Assembly: GCF_014851805.1 (NCBI RefSeq)
Contig: NZ_JACVAK010000001.1
Coordinates: 1,240,001-1,304,000, forward strand
Reading direction: 5' to 3'
Length of the DNA: 64,000 nucleotides
Source: Pseudoxanthomonas sp. PXM02
GTDB lineage: Bacteria; Pseudomonadota; Gammaproteobacteria; Xanthomonadales; Xanthomonadaceae
Shown here piece after piece: positions 7,159-18,241 of this stretch. Each line of letters opens with the position of its first letter. The stretch's first letter is position 1. A program made the position numbers and the translations under genes. The notes under the pieces were generated by a model. That model saw only the letters and a list, made by a program, of their open reading frames with translations, was not told where the DNA came from and did not search any database.

Positions 7159-8475
7159 TTAACGCTGGGTGCGGTAGGGCGACCACGCCGGCTCACGGAC
7201 ATCGGCATTCGCGACCACCAGACGCTGGCGTACGCGCGCATCGGCCGAGACCGCATACAACACACCGCGTCCGCCTTCGCGCGCGGCATACAGCACCATG
7301 CTCGCGTTGGGGGCGAAGCTCGGAGACTCGTCCAGCGAGCCCGGCGACAGCGACGTCCAGCGGGCACCGCCCAGGCTGCTGTCCATCAGGGCGATGCGGT
7401 AATTGTTGCCGCTGCCCTGCACTACCGCGATCTTCTTGCCATCGAAGGCAAGGCTGGCGGTGGCATTGTAGTTGCCTTCGAACGTCACGCGGCTGGCACT
7501 GCCACCGGCAGCCGGTACGCGATAGATCTGCGGACGACCACCGCGGTCGGAGGTGAAGTAGATGCTGCTGCCGTCCGGACTCCACACCGGCTCGGTATCG
7601 ATCGCGGACGTGGTGGTCAGCTGCCGCAGCGAACGGCTGCCCAGGTCCATCACGTAGATCTCGGGGTTGCCGCTGCGCGACAGGGTCAGCGCCAACTGGC
7701 GACCATCGGGCGAGAACGAAGGCGCGCCGTTGATGCCGCGGAAGCTGGCGACCTTTTCGCGCGCGCCGGTCGAGATGTCTTGGATGTAGATGGCCGAGTT
7801 GCCGCTTTCGAAACTGACATAGGCCAGCTTGCGGCCATCCGGGCTCCACGACGGCGACAGCAGCGGCTCGGCCGAGCGCACCACCGTCTGCGGGTTGAAA
7901 CCGTCGGAGTCAGCGACCATCAGCGCATAGCGTGTCGCCTTGCCGGTGCCCGCGGCGGTGACATACGCGATGCGGGTCCAGAACGCGCCGCGCACGCCGA
8001 GGATCTTCTCGTAGATCGCATCGGCCATCTGGTGGGCGACATCGCGGAGCGCGTTGGCGCGCGCGGTCTTGACCTCGCCCAGCAGCCGCTCCTGCTTGGC
8101 CACGTCGAACAGCTCGTATTCCACCCGGTAGCTGCCATCGCCGGCATCAGCCACGCGGCCGACCACCAGGTAATCCTGCCGCAGCGCGCGCCACGTCGGG
8201 TACTGGACCTCGCTACCCCGCGTAGGGCGCTCGGTGATGCGGGCCTCAGGGAGGGTGCGGAAAGCACCCGAGCGCTCGAGGTCGGCACGGACCACGGCCG
8301 ATACATCGGTCGGCGGCGCCGCGCCACCCTGGTAGGGCATCGGCACCACCGTGATGGGCAGGGCCGAGGCGTTGCCGCCGATGATGTCGATCTCCAGCCC
8401 CTGCTGCTGGGCGGATGCCAGCGCGGGGACGAGAGCGAGCAGGAACAGGGCAAACCAGCGCAGCGGTTTCTTCAT
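7159..8475 (-). CDS. tolB: Tol-Pal system protein TolB
   Basis: 438 residues from MKKPLRW at 8475; the longer in-frame start lacks a reason to be preferred because the signal peptide begins here (cleavage near LASA/QQQ). After the N-terminal domain (about 25-165) comes a six-bladed beta-propeller with repeated 'SPSWSPDGRKLAYVS' and 'PSFSPDGRQLALT' blades. TolB is periplasmic and binds Pal and TolA. It is separated from tolA by about 100 nt and from pal by 65 nt; the order is the conserved one. Confidence 0.96.
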   Translation of the reverse strand: MKKPLRWFALFLLALVPALASAQQQGLEIDIIGGNASALPITVVPMPYQGGAAPPTDVSAVVRADLERSGAFRTLPEARITERPTRGSEVQYPTWRALRQDYLVVGRVADAGDGSYRVEYELFDVAKQERLLGEVKTARANALRDVAHQMADAIYEKILGVRGAFWTRIAYVTAAGTGKATRYALMVADSDGFNPQTVVRSAEPLLSPSWSPDGRKLAYVSFESGNSAIYIQDISTGAREKVASFRGINGAPSFSPDGRQLALTLSRSGNPEIYVMDLGSRSLRQLTTTSAIDTEPVWSPDGSSIYFTSDRGGRPQIYRVPAAGGSASRVTFEGNYNATASLAFDGKKIAVVQGSGNNYRIALMDSSLGGARWTSLSPGSLDESPSFAPNASMVLYAAREGGRGVLYAVSADARVRQRLVVANADVREPAWSPYRTQR

Positions 8476-8576
8476 GGGCAACGGCTCTGCGGTTGAACGG
8501 GGCGGCAAAGGGATACCAGCCCACGCGTGAACGTTTTAACAATTGTGAACGGAGTGCGGCGAAACGCCGCGTGAAG

Positions 8577-9617
8577 TCAGCGGTCCCGGGCTTCGAAGTT
8601 CAGTGTCAGGGTCCGGGCGAACACCGATTCGTAGCCCCGATACGGCAGCGGCTGGGCTTTCAGCACGGCGCGCTCGACCGAATCCTGGCCCGCGGCATCC
8701 ATCGCGCAGCCCGGCTGGACCTCCGCACTGACCACCTCGCCTCCCGGTAGCTGGCGGATCACGACCCGGCAACGCGTCCCCACCGGGATCGACTCGGGCC
8801 GCGTCCACTGGCGCAGCACCGCCTCCTGGATGGCGGCGGCGTAGCGACCCCGCAGGTCCTCGTCGGTGCCGCCGCTACCAGCCGGACCGGCGGCGGGCGC
8901 GGTCGTGGGCGTCGCCGCACTGGCGGCCTGCCGCGCACGCGCATCCGCCAGCTGGCGAAGCTTCTGTTCGGCCAACTGCTGCTCACGCTGGGCCTGCGCA
9001 CGCTGGCGACGGATGTCCTCGATCTTCTTCTGGCGCTCGGCTTCAGCCTTCTGCGCCGCCTCGGTGGCGACGCGCTTCTGCCGGTCCTCTTCCTGCTGGG
9101 CGGCCAGGCGACGCTGCTGCTCGGCCTGCTCCTGGCGCTTACGTTCGGTCAGGTCGATCTGTTCCTGACGACGCTTGGCGTCCTGTTCCTGGCGCGCCTT
9201 CTCCTGCGAAAGGGCATCGCGGCGGGCTTCGTCCTGGTCGATATCGTCCGGGACCGGGATGCGCTCCTGCGCCTGCGCCTGCCGCTCGACCGGGGCGTCC
9301 TGCGGCGCAGGTTCGGGGATCGGCTGCGGCGGCGGGATGGTGTCCTCGGGTGCCGACTCCTGCACGGGCTCGGGCACCGGCTCCGGCTGGAAGTCGAGCG
9401 CGCGCTCGACCGCGCGCTGGTCGGCGGCGGATACGTCGAGCGTGGCCTCCATCGACTGCGAGCCCGCGGCATTCAGGCGCTCGCGATCCCACTTGAAGTA
9501 GGGCGACACCAGCAGCACGACAAGCAGCAGGACGTGCAGGCCGATGGCCCACGCCACCGCCCGGCCCAGCCCCTCGTCCTGCGGGGGGCGCTGGCGCTGG
9601 ATCACCTCAGCGTGCAT
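8577..9617 (-). CDS. tolA: Tol-Pal system protein TolA
   Basis: 346 residues from ATG 9617; a GTG at 9623 is an alternative. The start lies within the end of tolR. One transmembrane helix (about 24-44, IGLHVLLLVVLLVSPYF) is followed by a Pro/Glu/Gln-rich part, then a long Lys/Arg/Ala/Gln-rich helix (about 130-225), then the C-terminal globular domain (about 250-346). TolA couples the TolQR proton-driven motor in the inner membrane to TolB-Pal. Sequence conservation in the middle is low by nature; context confirms identity. Confidence 0.94.
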   Translation of the reverse strand: MHAEVIQRQRPPQDEGLGRAVAWAIGLHVLLLVVLLVSPYFKWDRERLNAAGSQSMEATLDVSAADQRAVERALDFQPEPVPEPVQESAPEDTIPPPQPIPEPAPQDAPVERQAQAQERIPVPDDIDQDEARRDALSQEKARQEQDAKRRQEQIDLTERKRQEQAEQQRRLAAQQEEDRQKRVATEAAQKAEAERQKKIEDIRRQRAQAQREQQLAEQKLRQLADARARQAASAATPTTAPAAGPAGSGGTDEDLRGRYAAAIQEAVLRQWTRPESIPVGTRCRVVIRQLPGGEVVSAEVQPGCAMDAAGQDSVERAVLKAQPLPYRGYESVFARTLTLNFEARDR

Positions 9618-10050
9618 TGCCACCCGCGTTGGTCATCAGGCTGACATTGCCGACCTTGGCACGGCGCAGCACGTCCATCGCGTCGAGCACCTTCTGGTAC
9701 GGCGCGGCGCCTTCGGCGGCGACCATGATGCGCAACTCATCGCCCTGCTCGGCGCGGATGCCAGCGACCTGTGCCTCCAGCGCGGCCGCATCCAGCACCT
9801 GCGGCTGTTTGGCCTCCGGTAGCTTCAGGCCATAGCGGCCATCCGGATAGGCGATGACGATGACGGGCTCGTTGCGCGTCTCGACCGCTTTCGCGTTCGA
9901 CGACGGCAGTTTCACGTCCACGCTCAACGTGAGCAGCGGTGCGGTCACCATGAAGATGATCAGCAGCACCAGCATCACGTCGATGTACGGCACGACGTTG
10001 ATCTCGGACTTCAGCTTGCGCCGCTTGCGATGGATGATGCTTCCGGCCAT
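9607..10050 (-). CDS. tolR: Tol-Pal system protein TolR
   Basis: 147 residues, the usual size. A single transmembrane helix near residues 17-40 contains the proton-pathway Asp in 'VPYIDVMLVLLIIFM'. The periplasmic domain follows. TolR pairs with TolQ to form the ion-driven motor that energises TolA. It overlaps tolA and starts 12 nt after tolQ ends, so the three genes are clearly one operon. Confidence 0.96.
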   Translation of the reverse strand: MAGSIIHRKRRKLKSEINVVPYIDVMLVLLIIFMVTAPLLTLSVDVKLPSSNAKAVETRNEPVIVIAYPDGRYGLKLPEAKQPQVLDAAALEAQVAGIRAEQGDELRIMVAAEGAAPYQKVLDAMDVLRRAKVGNVSLMTNAGGNAR

Positions 10051-10062
10051 GGGCAGCTCCGC

Positions 10063-10836
10063 TTACTCGCCCGAATTCTGGCGCTGCAGGATGGAACTGA
10101 ACTCCTCGGCGAAGCTCTCGTAGCGCACGGCCAGCCGCTCGACGCGGGTGGTGAAACGGTTGTAGGCCCACACGGCGGGAATGGCGACGAACAGGCCGAT
10201 GGCAGTGGCGAATAGCGCTTCCGAGATACCCGGCGCGACGGCGGCGATGCCGGCCTGCTCACCGCTGTTGAGCATGTCGTGCATGGTCACCATGATGCCG
10301 AACACCGTGCCGACCAGGCCCACGTAAGGCGCCGTCGAGCCGATGTTGGCCAGCAGTTCCAGGTTGCGCTCCAGCTGGTCGACTTCGCGCGTGTAGGTCA
10401 CGCGCATGGCGCGCTGGGCACCTTCAAGCTGCGCGCGTCCGTCCAGTCCGCGCTTGTCGCGCAGGCGGGTGAACTCACGGAAGCCCGCTTCGAAGATCGC
10501 TTCCAGGCCGGTGACCACGCGGTTGCGGTCGGCGGCGCCGGCATAGAGCTTGTGCAGTTCGGCACCGGACCAGAACCGGCCCTCGAACTCGTCGGCGTCC
10601 CGGTTCGCGGTCTTGAACACGCGTCCCTTGCGGAAAATGATCACCCAGCTGATCACCGATCCGACCAGCAGCAACAGCACGATCAGCTGCACCGGCAGGC
10701 TCGCCTTGAGCATCAGGTCGATGTAGTTGATCCCGCTGTGCGTGGTGGCGGCGGCAGCCTCTGCGGCGGCAGCCGTGGTTTCCGGGGGCAGCGCCTCCGT
10801 CACGACTTCCTGGAAGGCCAGCAGCGTTGCGATCAT
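10063..10836 (-). CDS. tolQ: Tol-Pal system protein TolQ
   Basis: 257 residues, somewhat longer than the E. coli protein because of an N-terminal Ala/Glu-rich extension (about 15-35). It has the three-helix MotA/TolQ/ExbB layout: a first helix 'LPVQLIVLLLLVGSVISWV', a long cytoplasmic part, and two C-terminal helices with 'GLVGTVFGIMVTMHDM' and 'ISEALFATAIGLFVAIPAV'. It forms the proton channel of the Tol motor with TolR. It follows ybgC by 39 nt. Confidence 0.95.
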   Translation of the reverse strand: MIATLLAFQEVVTEALPPETTAAAAEAAAATTHSGINYIDLMLKASLPVQLIVLLLLVGSVISWVIIFRKGRVFKTANRDADEFEGRFWSGAELHKLYAGAADRNRVVTGLEAIFEAGFREFTRLRDKRGLDGRAQLEGAQRAMRVTYTREVDQLERNLELLANIGSTAPYVGLVGTVFGIMVTMHDMLNSGEQAGIAAVAPGISEALFATAIGLFVAIPAVWAYNRFTTRVERLAVRYESFAEEFSSILQRQNSGE

Positions 10837-10875
10837 CCGTCGTTCCTCGTCTCTCGGTTCGTATTGCGTATCGGG

Positions 10876-11331
10876 TTAAAGCGGCTGGCCCGGGTTCTCG
10901 AGCCGGCGGAACTCTTCGTACAACGTGTCAGGCAGCCCAACGGGTTTGAACGTCGACGCGCGCAGCGCAGCGACCTTCACTTCGGCGGTCAGCAGCACCT
11001 CGCCGTCCCGTTCGATGGACTGGGCGAAGACCACGCTGGCCCGCTTGCACTGGTGGATGCGCGCGCTCACCTGCAGCAGATCATCCAACCGGGCGGGGCG
11101 CAGGAAATCCAGACGCATCGCGCGGACGGCGAACACCAGGTCGTGGGTCTGGCGCAGTCGCTCCTGGGCGTAACCCCCGGCCCGCAACCATTCGGTACGG
11201 GTCCGTTCCAGGAAGGCGACATATTGCGCGTGGTACACCACGCCACCGGCGTCGGTATCTTCCCAATAGACGCGTGTCGGAAAGATGAACGGAGCCGCAT
11301 CCACGGCGATCGTCGTCGAATCAGTCGTCAA
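10876..11331 (-). CDS. ybgC: Acyl-CoA thioesterase YbgC
   Basis: 151 residues with the 4-hydroxybenzoyl-CoA thioesterase hot-dog fold. The signature 'YWEDTDAGGVVYHAQYVAFLERTRTEW' region contains the catalytic Asp (in DTDAGGVVYH). YbgC hydrolyses acyl-CoA esters and is the conserved first gene of the tol-pal operon; its link to the Tol system is probably lipid-related but unproven here. It is preceded by ruvB on the same strand with a 51-nt gap. Confidence 0.92.
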   Translation of the reverse strand: MTTDSTTIAVDAAPFIFPTRVYWEDTDAGGVVYHAQYVAFLERTRTEWLRAGGYAQERLRQTHDLVFAVRAMRLDFLRPARLDDLLQVSARIHQCKRASVVFAQSIERDGEVLLTAEVKVAALRASTFKPVGLPDTLYEEFRRLENPGQPL

Positions 11332-11382
11332 AGCATGCGCTCCCGCACGGTGTGGTGCATACCAACCTGAAACCAGTCGGGC

Positions 11383-12423
<1,041 letters not shown>

Positions 12424-12464
12424 GCGCCCATTATGACGGAGGGATCCGTCCCGCGGCCGCTCGA

Positions 12465-13619
12465 TCAGACCGCGACGGCACCGCCCGTTCGTGACCCGCG
12501 CGTCAGTCGCAGATACGAGACGTGCCACAGCCACTCGAGTGGCCCCCGCTTCGCATGCCGCTGCCACAGGTGGGCGAATAGCATCACGCAGGCCGCGACC
12601 AGCAGATAGATCCCCACGGTGGCCGGCACCGACCAGGCCTCGGGCACGCGTCGCGCCAGACCCAGGCCCCAGTCGTAGCACAGCACCGATGCCAGCAGGT
12701 TCTGCAGCACGTAACCGCTCAGCGCCATGCGCCCTACCTCGGCCAGCCTGCGCCCGAGCACACCGGGCTGCGGGCGCCGGTGGAAAGCCTCGGCTACCGC
12801 CGCAAGCAGGCCCATCGCGACAAACGGGGCCGTGCCGTAGCGCCCGGCCATGATCCCGGCATCACTGCCGAACACACCCAACGCCATGTCGAGGGGCCAT
12901 GCGATGCCGAGCCCCACCCCCATCAGCCAGCGGCGCAAGCGTGCACCTCGCGCTTCGAAGACCCCCGCCTCCAGTAAGCGCGCGCCCAGCAGGAACAGCG
13001 CCACGCTCATCGGCGCGATGAAGAACATCTCTTCGCGGAACAGCCAGACGTGCTCGATGCGCGACCGCACCATGTCCCACCAGCCCGATCCGCCGGCAGC
13101 GGTCTCCCCAGTCGAGATATCGCCCCCGAAGACCGCCAGTGCCAGTACCACCAGACCCAGGAACATGAAATGCACGCTGGCGGCGACCGCCAGCCACGCC
13201 GTCCTGCCGCGGCTTCCCAGCCGCAACATGAAGGCAACGACCACCGAGGTGAGCGCGTAGCCCATCAGCACGTCGAATTCGACGACGAACAGATAGTTCA
13301 GCACGCCATCGAGAAACAGCAGCGCCGCACGCACCAGATACGGACCCGGCCAGCGGATGCCCGCGGCGATCGCGGACCGCTGCTGCAGGGCGATGCCCAT
13401 GCCGAACATCAGCGCCAGCAGCCCGAGGAACTTGCCCTGTGTCAGCTGCTGCAGGGCGAGCACACCCCAGTGCATGTCGTCCGACTGGCCCCAGCCAGTT
13501 TCGAGATAGCCCAGCAGGCCGCCGGGATACATGAAGATCCAGATGTTGGTGCCCAGCGTGCCGAGGATCGCGATGCCACGGAGGACATCGAGTACCGTCA
13601 ATCGGTCATGCACTGGCAT
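12465..13619 (-). CDS. DUF418 (YeiB-like) integral membrane protein
   Basis: 384 residues from ATG 13619, preceded by CAGGA; ATG 13673, just after kup, is an alternative adding 18 residues. The N-terminal '[21 protein letters not shown]' is typical of DUF418 proteins, as are '[18 protein letters not shown]' and a C-terminal '[20 protein letters not shown]' helix. About ten hydrophobic segments are visible. Inner membrane; the function of this family is not established, though some members are thought to act in transport. It lies between kup and ruvB on the same strand. Confidence 0.85.
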   Translation of the reverse strand: MPVHDRLTVLDVLRGIAILGTLGTNIWIFMYPGGLLGYLETGWGQSDDMHWGVLALQQLTQGKFLGLLALMFGMGIALQQRSAIAAGIRWPGPYLVRAALLFLDGVLNYLFVVEFDVLMGYALTSVVVAFMLRLGSRGRTAWLAVAASVHFMFLGLVVLALAVFGGDISTGETAAGGSGWWDMVRSRIEHVWLFREEMFFIAPMSVALFLLGARLLEAGVFEARGARLRRWLMGVGLGIAWPLDMALGVFGSDAGIMAGRYGTAPFVAMGLLAAVAEAFHRRPQPGVLGRRLAEVGRMALSGYVLQNLLASVLCYDWGLGLARRVPEAWSVPATVGIYLLVAACVMLFAHLWQRHAKRGPLEWLWHVSYLRLTRGSRTGGAVAV

Positions 13620-13679
13620 CCGGCATCCTGGCGTGGGCGATGACCGAGTGTACGGCACCGCCTCGCCCGTCATGCGCGG

Positions 13680-15602
13680 TCAGATCTCGACCTGCGCGCC
13701 CAGTTCGACCAGCCGGTTGCCGGGAATGCGGAAGAAGCCGGTCGCCGGCGCGGCATTGCGGTGCATGACCGCGAACAGCTTGTCGCGCCAGATCGGCATG
13801 CCACGGCGACGGATGGCGACCACGCTCTCGCGACTGGCGAAATACGTCGTGTCCATCGGATCGAAGTAGATGCCGCCCTTGTCGCACGAGCGCATCAGCG
13901 CCGCCGGCACGTCCGGCGTCTCCATGAAACCGTAGCGCACGATCACGCGATAGAAGTCGTCGCCGATCGATTCGATCTTCAGCTTCTTCGCCGGCGGCGC
14001 ATACGGCACCGTCAGCGTCTCGACGGTCAGGAACACGTTGCGCTCGTGCAGCACCTTGTTGTGCTTGAGATTGTGCAGCAACGCGTGCGGCACCATGCCG
14101 GTCTGTGCCGTCAGGAACACAGCGGTTCCCGGCACCCGCACGGGCGGTGCCAGCATCAGGCCGGGCAGAAAGGTATCCAGTTGGATGCCGTCCTTGCGGA
14201 TCTCGGCCGTCAGCAGTTCGCGGCCGCGACGCCAGGTGCGCAACAGGGTGAACAGGATCGTGCCCAGCACCACCGGGAACCAGCCGCCCTGCAGGATCTT
14301 CGCGCCGTTGGCGATCACGAACGCAACGTCGGCGACGAGGAACAGCGCGCACAGCGGCAGCACCCAGCGGCGCCATTTCGGCCACAGCGCGCGCGCCACG
14401 ATGGCCAGCAGCAGCGTGTCGATCAGCATGGTGGCCGACACCGAGATGCCGTACGCCGTCGCCAGCGCAGACGAACTGCGGAACGCCAGCACCAGTCCGA
14501 TGACGATGATCATCATCATCCAGTTGATGCCGGGGATGTAGATCTGGCCGATGGTGTCGTGCGAGGTGTGCTTGATGTGCATGCGCGGGATGTAGCCGAG
14601 CTGCATGGCCTGGCGCGCGATCGAGAAGCCGCCGGTGATGACCGCCTGCGACGCGATCACCGTGGCCGCGGTGGCCAGCACGATCATCGGGATGCGGCCC
14701 CACTCGGGCACGCCAATGTAGAACGGATTCTTGATCGCGGCCGGATTCTCGAGGATCAGCGCGCCCTGCCCCAGGTAGTTCAGCATCAGCGCCGGCAGCA
14801 CGAACCAGTACCACGCCAGCCGGATGGGCCGTGCGCCGAAGTGGCCCATGTCGGTATAGATGGCTTCGCCACCGGTCACTGCCAGCACCACGGCACCCAG
14901 GATGAAGATGCCGTGCCAGTGGTGCGTCAGGAAGAAATTGACCGCCCATACCGGGTTGATCGCATGCAGCACCTCGGTTTCATGGGTGATGTTGATCACC
15001 CCCAGCACGGCCAGCACCAGGAACCAGGTGACGGTGATCGGGCCGAAGACCTTGCCCACCTTGGCGGTACCGAACCGCTGCGTGGCGAACAGGCTGACCA
15101 GCACCAGCAGCGTGATCGGCACGATCCAGCTGTGCATCTGTGGCGCGACGACCTCCAGGCCTTCGACCGCCGACAGCACCGAGATGGCCGGCGTGATCAC
15201 GCCATCACCGAAGAACAGCGATGCGCCGAAGATGCCGAGAATGCCCACCAGGTACGCCGATCGCGACCCTTTGGCCAGGCTGCGCTGGGCCAGCGCCATC
15301 AGCGCCATGATGCCGCCCTCGCCCTCGTTGTCGGCGCGCATGATGATGGTGACGTACTTGATGGTGACCACCATCGTCAGCGCCCAGAACACCAGCGACA
15401 GCACGCCAAGCACGGTGTCGTGGTTGGCGACCAGGCCGTAGTGGCCGGAGAACGCTTCCTTCAGGGTGTACAGCGGGCTGGTGCCGATATCGCCGAACAC
15501 CACGCCGATGGCGCCGATGACCAGGGTGGCGAGACTGGCATTGCCGTGCCCGTGGTGATGGCCATGGGAGGCGGGCGACGCAGGATGCGAAGGGGTGGAC
15601 AT
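13680..15602 (-). CDS. kup: Low-affinity potassium transporter Kup
   Basis: 640 residues, the normal length. A His/Gly-rich N-terminus ([10 protein letters not shown]) precedes about 12 transmembrane helices. Family signatures include '[17 protein letters not shown]' near residue 40 and '[13 protein letters not shown]' near 95, then a long cytoplasmic C-terminal domain (about 460-640). Kup takes up K+ with protons. It sits between ruvA and the DUF418 gene, an arrangement I associate with xanthomonads. Confidence 0.95.
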   Translation of the reverse strand: MSTPSHPASPASHGHHHGHGNASLATLVIGAIGVVFGDIGTSPLYTLKEAFSGHYGLVANHDTVLGVLSLVFWALTMVVTIKYVTIIMRADNEGEGGIMALMALAQRSLAKGSRSAYLVGILGIFGASLFFGDGVITPAISVLSAVEGLEVVAPQMHSWIVPITLLVLVSLFATQRFGTAKVGKVFGPITVTWFLVLAVLGVINITHETEVLHAINPVWAVNFFLTHHWHGIFILGAVVLAVTGGEAIYTDMGHFGARPIRLAWYWFVLPALMLNYLGQGALILENPAAIKNPFYIGVPEWGRIPMIVLATAATVIASQAVITGGFSIARQAMQLGYIPRMHIKHTSHDTIGQIYIPGINWMMMIIVIGLVLAFRSSSALATAYGISVSATMLIDTLLLAIVARALWPKWRRWVLPLCALFLVADVAFVIANGAKILQGGWFPVVLGTILFTLLRTWRRGRELLTAEIRKDGIQLDTFLPGLMLAPPVRVPGTAVFLTAQTGMVPHALLHNLKHNKVLHERNVFLTVETLTVPYAPPAKKLKIESIGDDFYRVIVRYGFMETPDVPAALMRSCDKGGIYFDPMDTTYFASRESVVAIRRRGMPIWRDKLFAVMHRNAAPATGFFRIPGNRLVELGAQVEI

Positions 15603-15654
15603 GGCGGCCGGAAGGGTAGCGCTGTGAAAGTGAAGGGATGCTCTAGGGCAACGG

Positions 15655-16242
15655 TCAGCGCAACGCGGACTGCAAGGCCTTGCGGATGATCATGGCCGCA
15701 TCGTCGCCGGGCGCGGCGGCATCGCGCGCCATGCGGGCGGCTTCAGCCGGCTTGTAGCCCAGTTGCTGCAAGGCGATCGTGGCTTCGGACTGCGGATCGA
15801 CCGGCAAGGCGGTAATGCCACCCACGCCCGTGCCCATCAGGTCCGCGGCACGATCGCGCAGTTCCACCACCATGCGTTCGGCGGTCTTCTTGCCGATGCC
15901 CGGGATGCGCGTCAGCGCGGTGATGTCGCCGGCCTGCACCATGCGCGCGAACTCGTCCACGCTGGCGCCGGACAGCACCGCCAGCGCGATCTTCGCGCCG
16001 ATGCCGGTGACCTTCTGCACGTCGCGGAACAGCCGGCGCTCGCCTTCGCGCAGGAAGCCGTACAGCGACACGCTGTCTTCCTTCTGCGCGTAGTGGGTGA
16101 ACAGCAGCACTTCGCGACCGACGTCCGGCAGGTCGTAGAACGTGCTCATCGGCGCTTCCAGCTCGTAGCCGACACCGCCGACATCGATCACCAGCCAGGG
16201 CGGCGACTTGTACGCCAGGATGCCGCGAAGACGTCCGATCAT
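15655..16242 (-). CDS. ruvA: Holliday junction DNA helicase subunit RuvA
   Basis: 195 residues. The N-terminal OB-fold begins '[12 protein letters not shown]'. Two helix-hairpin-helix motifs follow, including '[21 protein letters not shown]' and '[21 protein letters not shown]', which bind the four-way junction. A short C-terminal domain contacts RuvB. The start overlaps ruvC's stop by 4 nt, so the two are translationally coupled. Confidence 0.96.
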   Translation of the reverse strand: MIGRLRGILAYKSPPWLVIDVGGVGYELEAPMSTFYDLPDVGREVLLFTHYAQKEDSVSLYGFLREGERRLFRDVQKVTGIGAKIALAVLSGASVDEFARMVQAGDITALTRIPGIGKKTAERMVVELRDRAADLMGTGVGGITALPVDPQSEATIALQQLGYKPAEAARMARDAAAPGDDAAMIIRKALQSALR

Positions 16243-16760
16243 TTCCTGCTCCAGGCCAGTTGCGAACTCACGCCCAGGCGCTTGGCCGTGGCGCGCACGT
16301 GTGCGTGGGTGATGGCGACCGCCAGTGCATCGGCGGCATCGGCCTGCAGCTTGCCGTGCAGGTTCAGCATGATGCCGACCATGTGCTGGATCTGCGTCTT
16401 CTCGGCACTGCCGCGACCGACGACGGCCAGCTTCACTTCCTTGGCCGCGTACTCGTGCACCGGCAGGTCGCGCAGCACGACCGCGCTGATGGCGGCACCA
16501 CGCGCCTGCCCCAGTTTCAACGCCGAGTCGGGATTGCGCGCCATGAACACTTTTTCGATCGCCACTTCGTCCGGCTGCCAGGTCGTGATGACGGCAGTCA
16601 GTCCGTCCAGCAGCACGCGCAGCCGCTGCGGAAAATCCTCCGCCCCCAGCAGCACCAGCGGCGCGTGGTGGACATGGGTCACCTTGCCCGCGGCATCGAC
16701 ATCGATGATGCCGATGCCGGTGCGCTGCGAGCCGGGATCGATGCCGAGGATGCGGGTCAC
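16239..16760 (-). CDS. ruvC: Crossover junction endodeoxyribonuclease RuvC
   Basis: 173 residues. The four acidic catalytic positions are represented by D8 (LGIDPGS), a Glu in 'VAIEKVF' and the C-terminal '[14 protein letters not shown]' pair. RuvC cleaves Holliday junctions bound by RuvAB. It starts 9 nt after yebC and overlaps ruvA, forming yebC-ruvC-ruvA, the common proteobacterial order. Confidence 0.96.
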   Translation of the reverse strand: MTRILGIDPGSQRTGIGIIDVDAAGKVTHVHHAPLVLLGAEDFPQRLRVLLDGLTAVITTWQPDEVAIEKVFMARNPDSALKLGQARGAAISAVVLRDLPVHEYAAKEVKLAVVGRGSAEKTQIQHMVGIMLNLHGKLQADAADALAVAITHAHVRATAKRLGVSSQLAWSRK

Positions 16761-16769
16761 GGGATCAGC

Positions 16770-17501
16770 TTACGCGTACGCGTCGGCGCCCAGGTCGGCA
16801 TTGGAATAGACGTCCTGCACATCGTCCAGGTCTTCCAGCATGTCGAGCAGCTTCTTCACCTGCAGGGCGGTTTCGCCCTCCACGCTGATGTCGTTGTCGG
16901 CGCGATAGGTGGTCTCCGCATGGTCCGGCGCCAGGCCGGCGGCCGTCATCGCATCCTTCACCGCCTGGAAGGCGTCGGGCGTGGTGACCACGTCGATCGA
17001 GCCATCGTCCGGATACACCACGATGTCGTCGGCGCCCGCCTCGATGGCGGCTTCGGTGATCTTCTCTTCGTCGGCACCCGGCGCGTAGCTCAGCACGCCC
17101 AGGCGCTTGAACATGAAGGCGACCGAGCCTTCGGTGCCCATGTTGCCGCCGTGCTTGCCGAAGGCGTGGCGCACTTCGGCCACGGTGCGCACGCGGTTGT
17201 CGGTCAGGCAGTCGACGATCACGGCGACGCCGCCAGGGGCATAGCCTTCGTAACGGATTTCCTCGAACATCACGCCTTCCAGCTCACCGGTCGCCTTCTT
17301 GATGGCGCGCTCGATGACGTCCTTCGACATGTTGGCCGACAGGCCCTTGTCCACCGCCGCGCGCAGGCGCGGGTTGTTGGCCGGATCACCGCCGCCGGCG
17401 CGGGCGGCCACACCGATCTCGCGGATGATCTTGGTGAAGATCTTGCCCCGCTTGGCGTCGGTGGCGTTCTTGCGGGCTTCGATTGACGGGCCTCTGCCCA
17501 T
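16770..17501 (-). CDS. yebC: YebC/PmpR family regulatory protein
   Basis: 243 residues, full length. The N-terminal '[23 protein letters not shown]' region is a variant of the usual 'AGHSKW' start: the GHSKW tryptophan motif is replaced by GRGPS, while the Arg/Lys-rich remainder is retained. Later '[23 protein letters not shown]' is the strongest family signature. YebC proteins act as transcription regulators, and more recent work links them to ribosomes at difficult peptide sequences. Cytosolic. Directly upstream of ruvC. Confidence 0.93.
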   Translation of the reverse strand: MGRGPSIEARKNATDAKRGKIFTKIIREIGVAARAGGGDPANNPRLRAAVDKGLSANMSKDVIERAIKKATGELEGVMFEEIRYEGYAPGGVAVIVDCLTDNRVRTVAEVRHAFGKHGGNMGTEGSVAFMFKRLGVLSYAPGADEEKITEAAIEAGADDIVVYPDDGSIDVVTTPDAFQAVKDAMTAAGLAPDHAETTYRADNDISVEGETALQVKKLLDMLEDLDDVQDVYSNADLGADAYA

Positions 17502-17558
17502 GGTGACATCCGGAGTGCACTGACAAGGGCGCGGATTATACGCGCGCCCGTGCGGGCG

Positions 17559-18236
17559 TCAGTCCTGCCCCTCGAAACGGCCTTCGCGCAGGAAACGGGC
17601 GGCCTGGCGCGCGGCGTCGGCGGAAAACACCAGGCCGGTATGGCTGGCGGGCACGATGCAGTGCGCAGCGAGCCCGGGCAGACGGGTCTCGGCCAGGCCC
17701 ACGGTGCCGTCCGAGGCATCGTCGAAGCGGGCGATCAGGCGGCCGATGCCGCGGGCGACATTGCCCGCCACCATGCCGACCGGCACCGTTCCCTCCCACG
17801 GCGGGCAGCCGGCCTGCAGCAGGCCCGCGCTTCGGCCCAGCACAGGCGCGGTCCACCGGCGCTGCCCGAGGGTGCGCGCCGTGTGGCTGCCCAGCAGGGG
17901 CGAGCCCAGGCAGACCACGCGTTGCACCGGCAGATCGGGCGCGCGCCGCAGCGCTTCCAGCGCGACCAGGCCGCCCAGGCTGTGGCCGACGACATGCACG
18001 GGGCCGCCGTTGCGCAGTCGCGCCGTCAGCGCGGCGATGGCCGGTTCGGGGCCGCCGACGATGCTGGGGTAGCCGAAGACATCGACCTGGAATCCCTCGC
18101 TGCGCAGCCGCCGCGCCAGTGGCATCAGCCAGGAGCGGGCGTTCCAGATGCCGTGTACGAGCACGATGCGCGACGCGGGTTCTTCCGTGACATGTTCCAT
18201 GCCGCCAGTGTCGTTCAAGCGGGCGGCATCCGCCAA
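17559..18236 (-). CDS. Alpha/beta hydrolase, triacylglycerol-lipase or PGAP1-like
   Basis: 225 residues from ATG 18236, which has TGAGGA 9 nt upstream; ATG 18200 (MEHVTEE) is possible. The oxyanion region is 'VLVHGIW' and the nucleophile elbow is GHSLGG near residue 98. The C-terminal catalytic His fits 'PASHTGLVFS', with an Asp in 'DDASDGTV'. No signal peptide is seen, so it is probably cytosolic. It starts 5 nt after the efflux adaptor gene and is likely in the same transcript. The substrate cannot be deduced. Confidence 0.8.
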   Translation of the reverse strand: MADAARLNDTGGMEHVTEEPASRIVLVHGIWNARSWLMPLARRLRSEGFQVDVFGYPSIVGGPEPAIAALTARLRNGGPVHVVGHSLGGLVALEALRRAPDLPVQRVVCLGSPLLGSHTARTLGQRRWTAPVLGRSAGLLQAGCPPWEGTVPVGMVAGNVARGIGRLIARFDDASDGTVGLAETRLPGLAAHCIVPASHTGLVFSADAARQAARFLREGRFEGQD

Positions 18237-18241
18237 CGTCC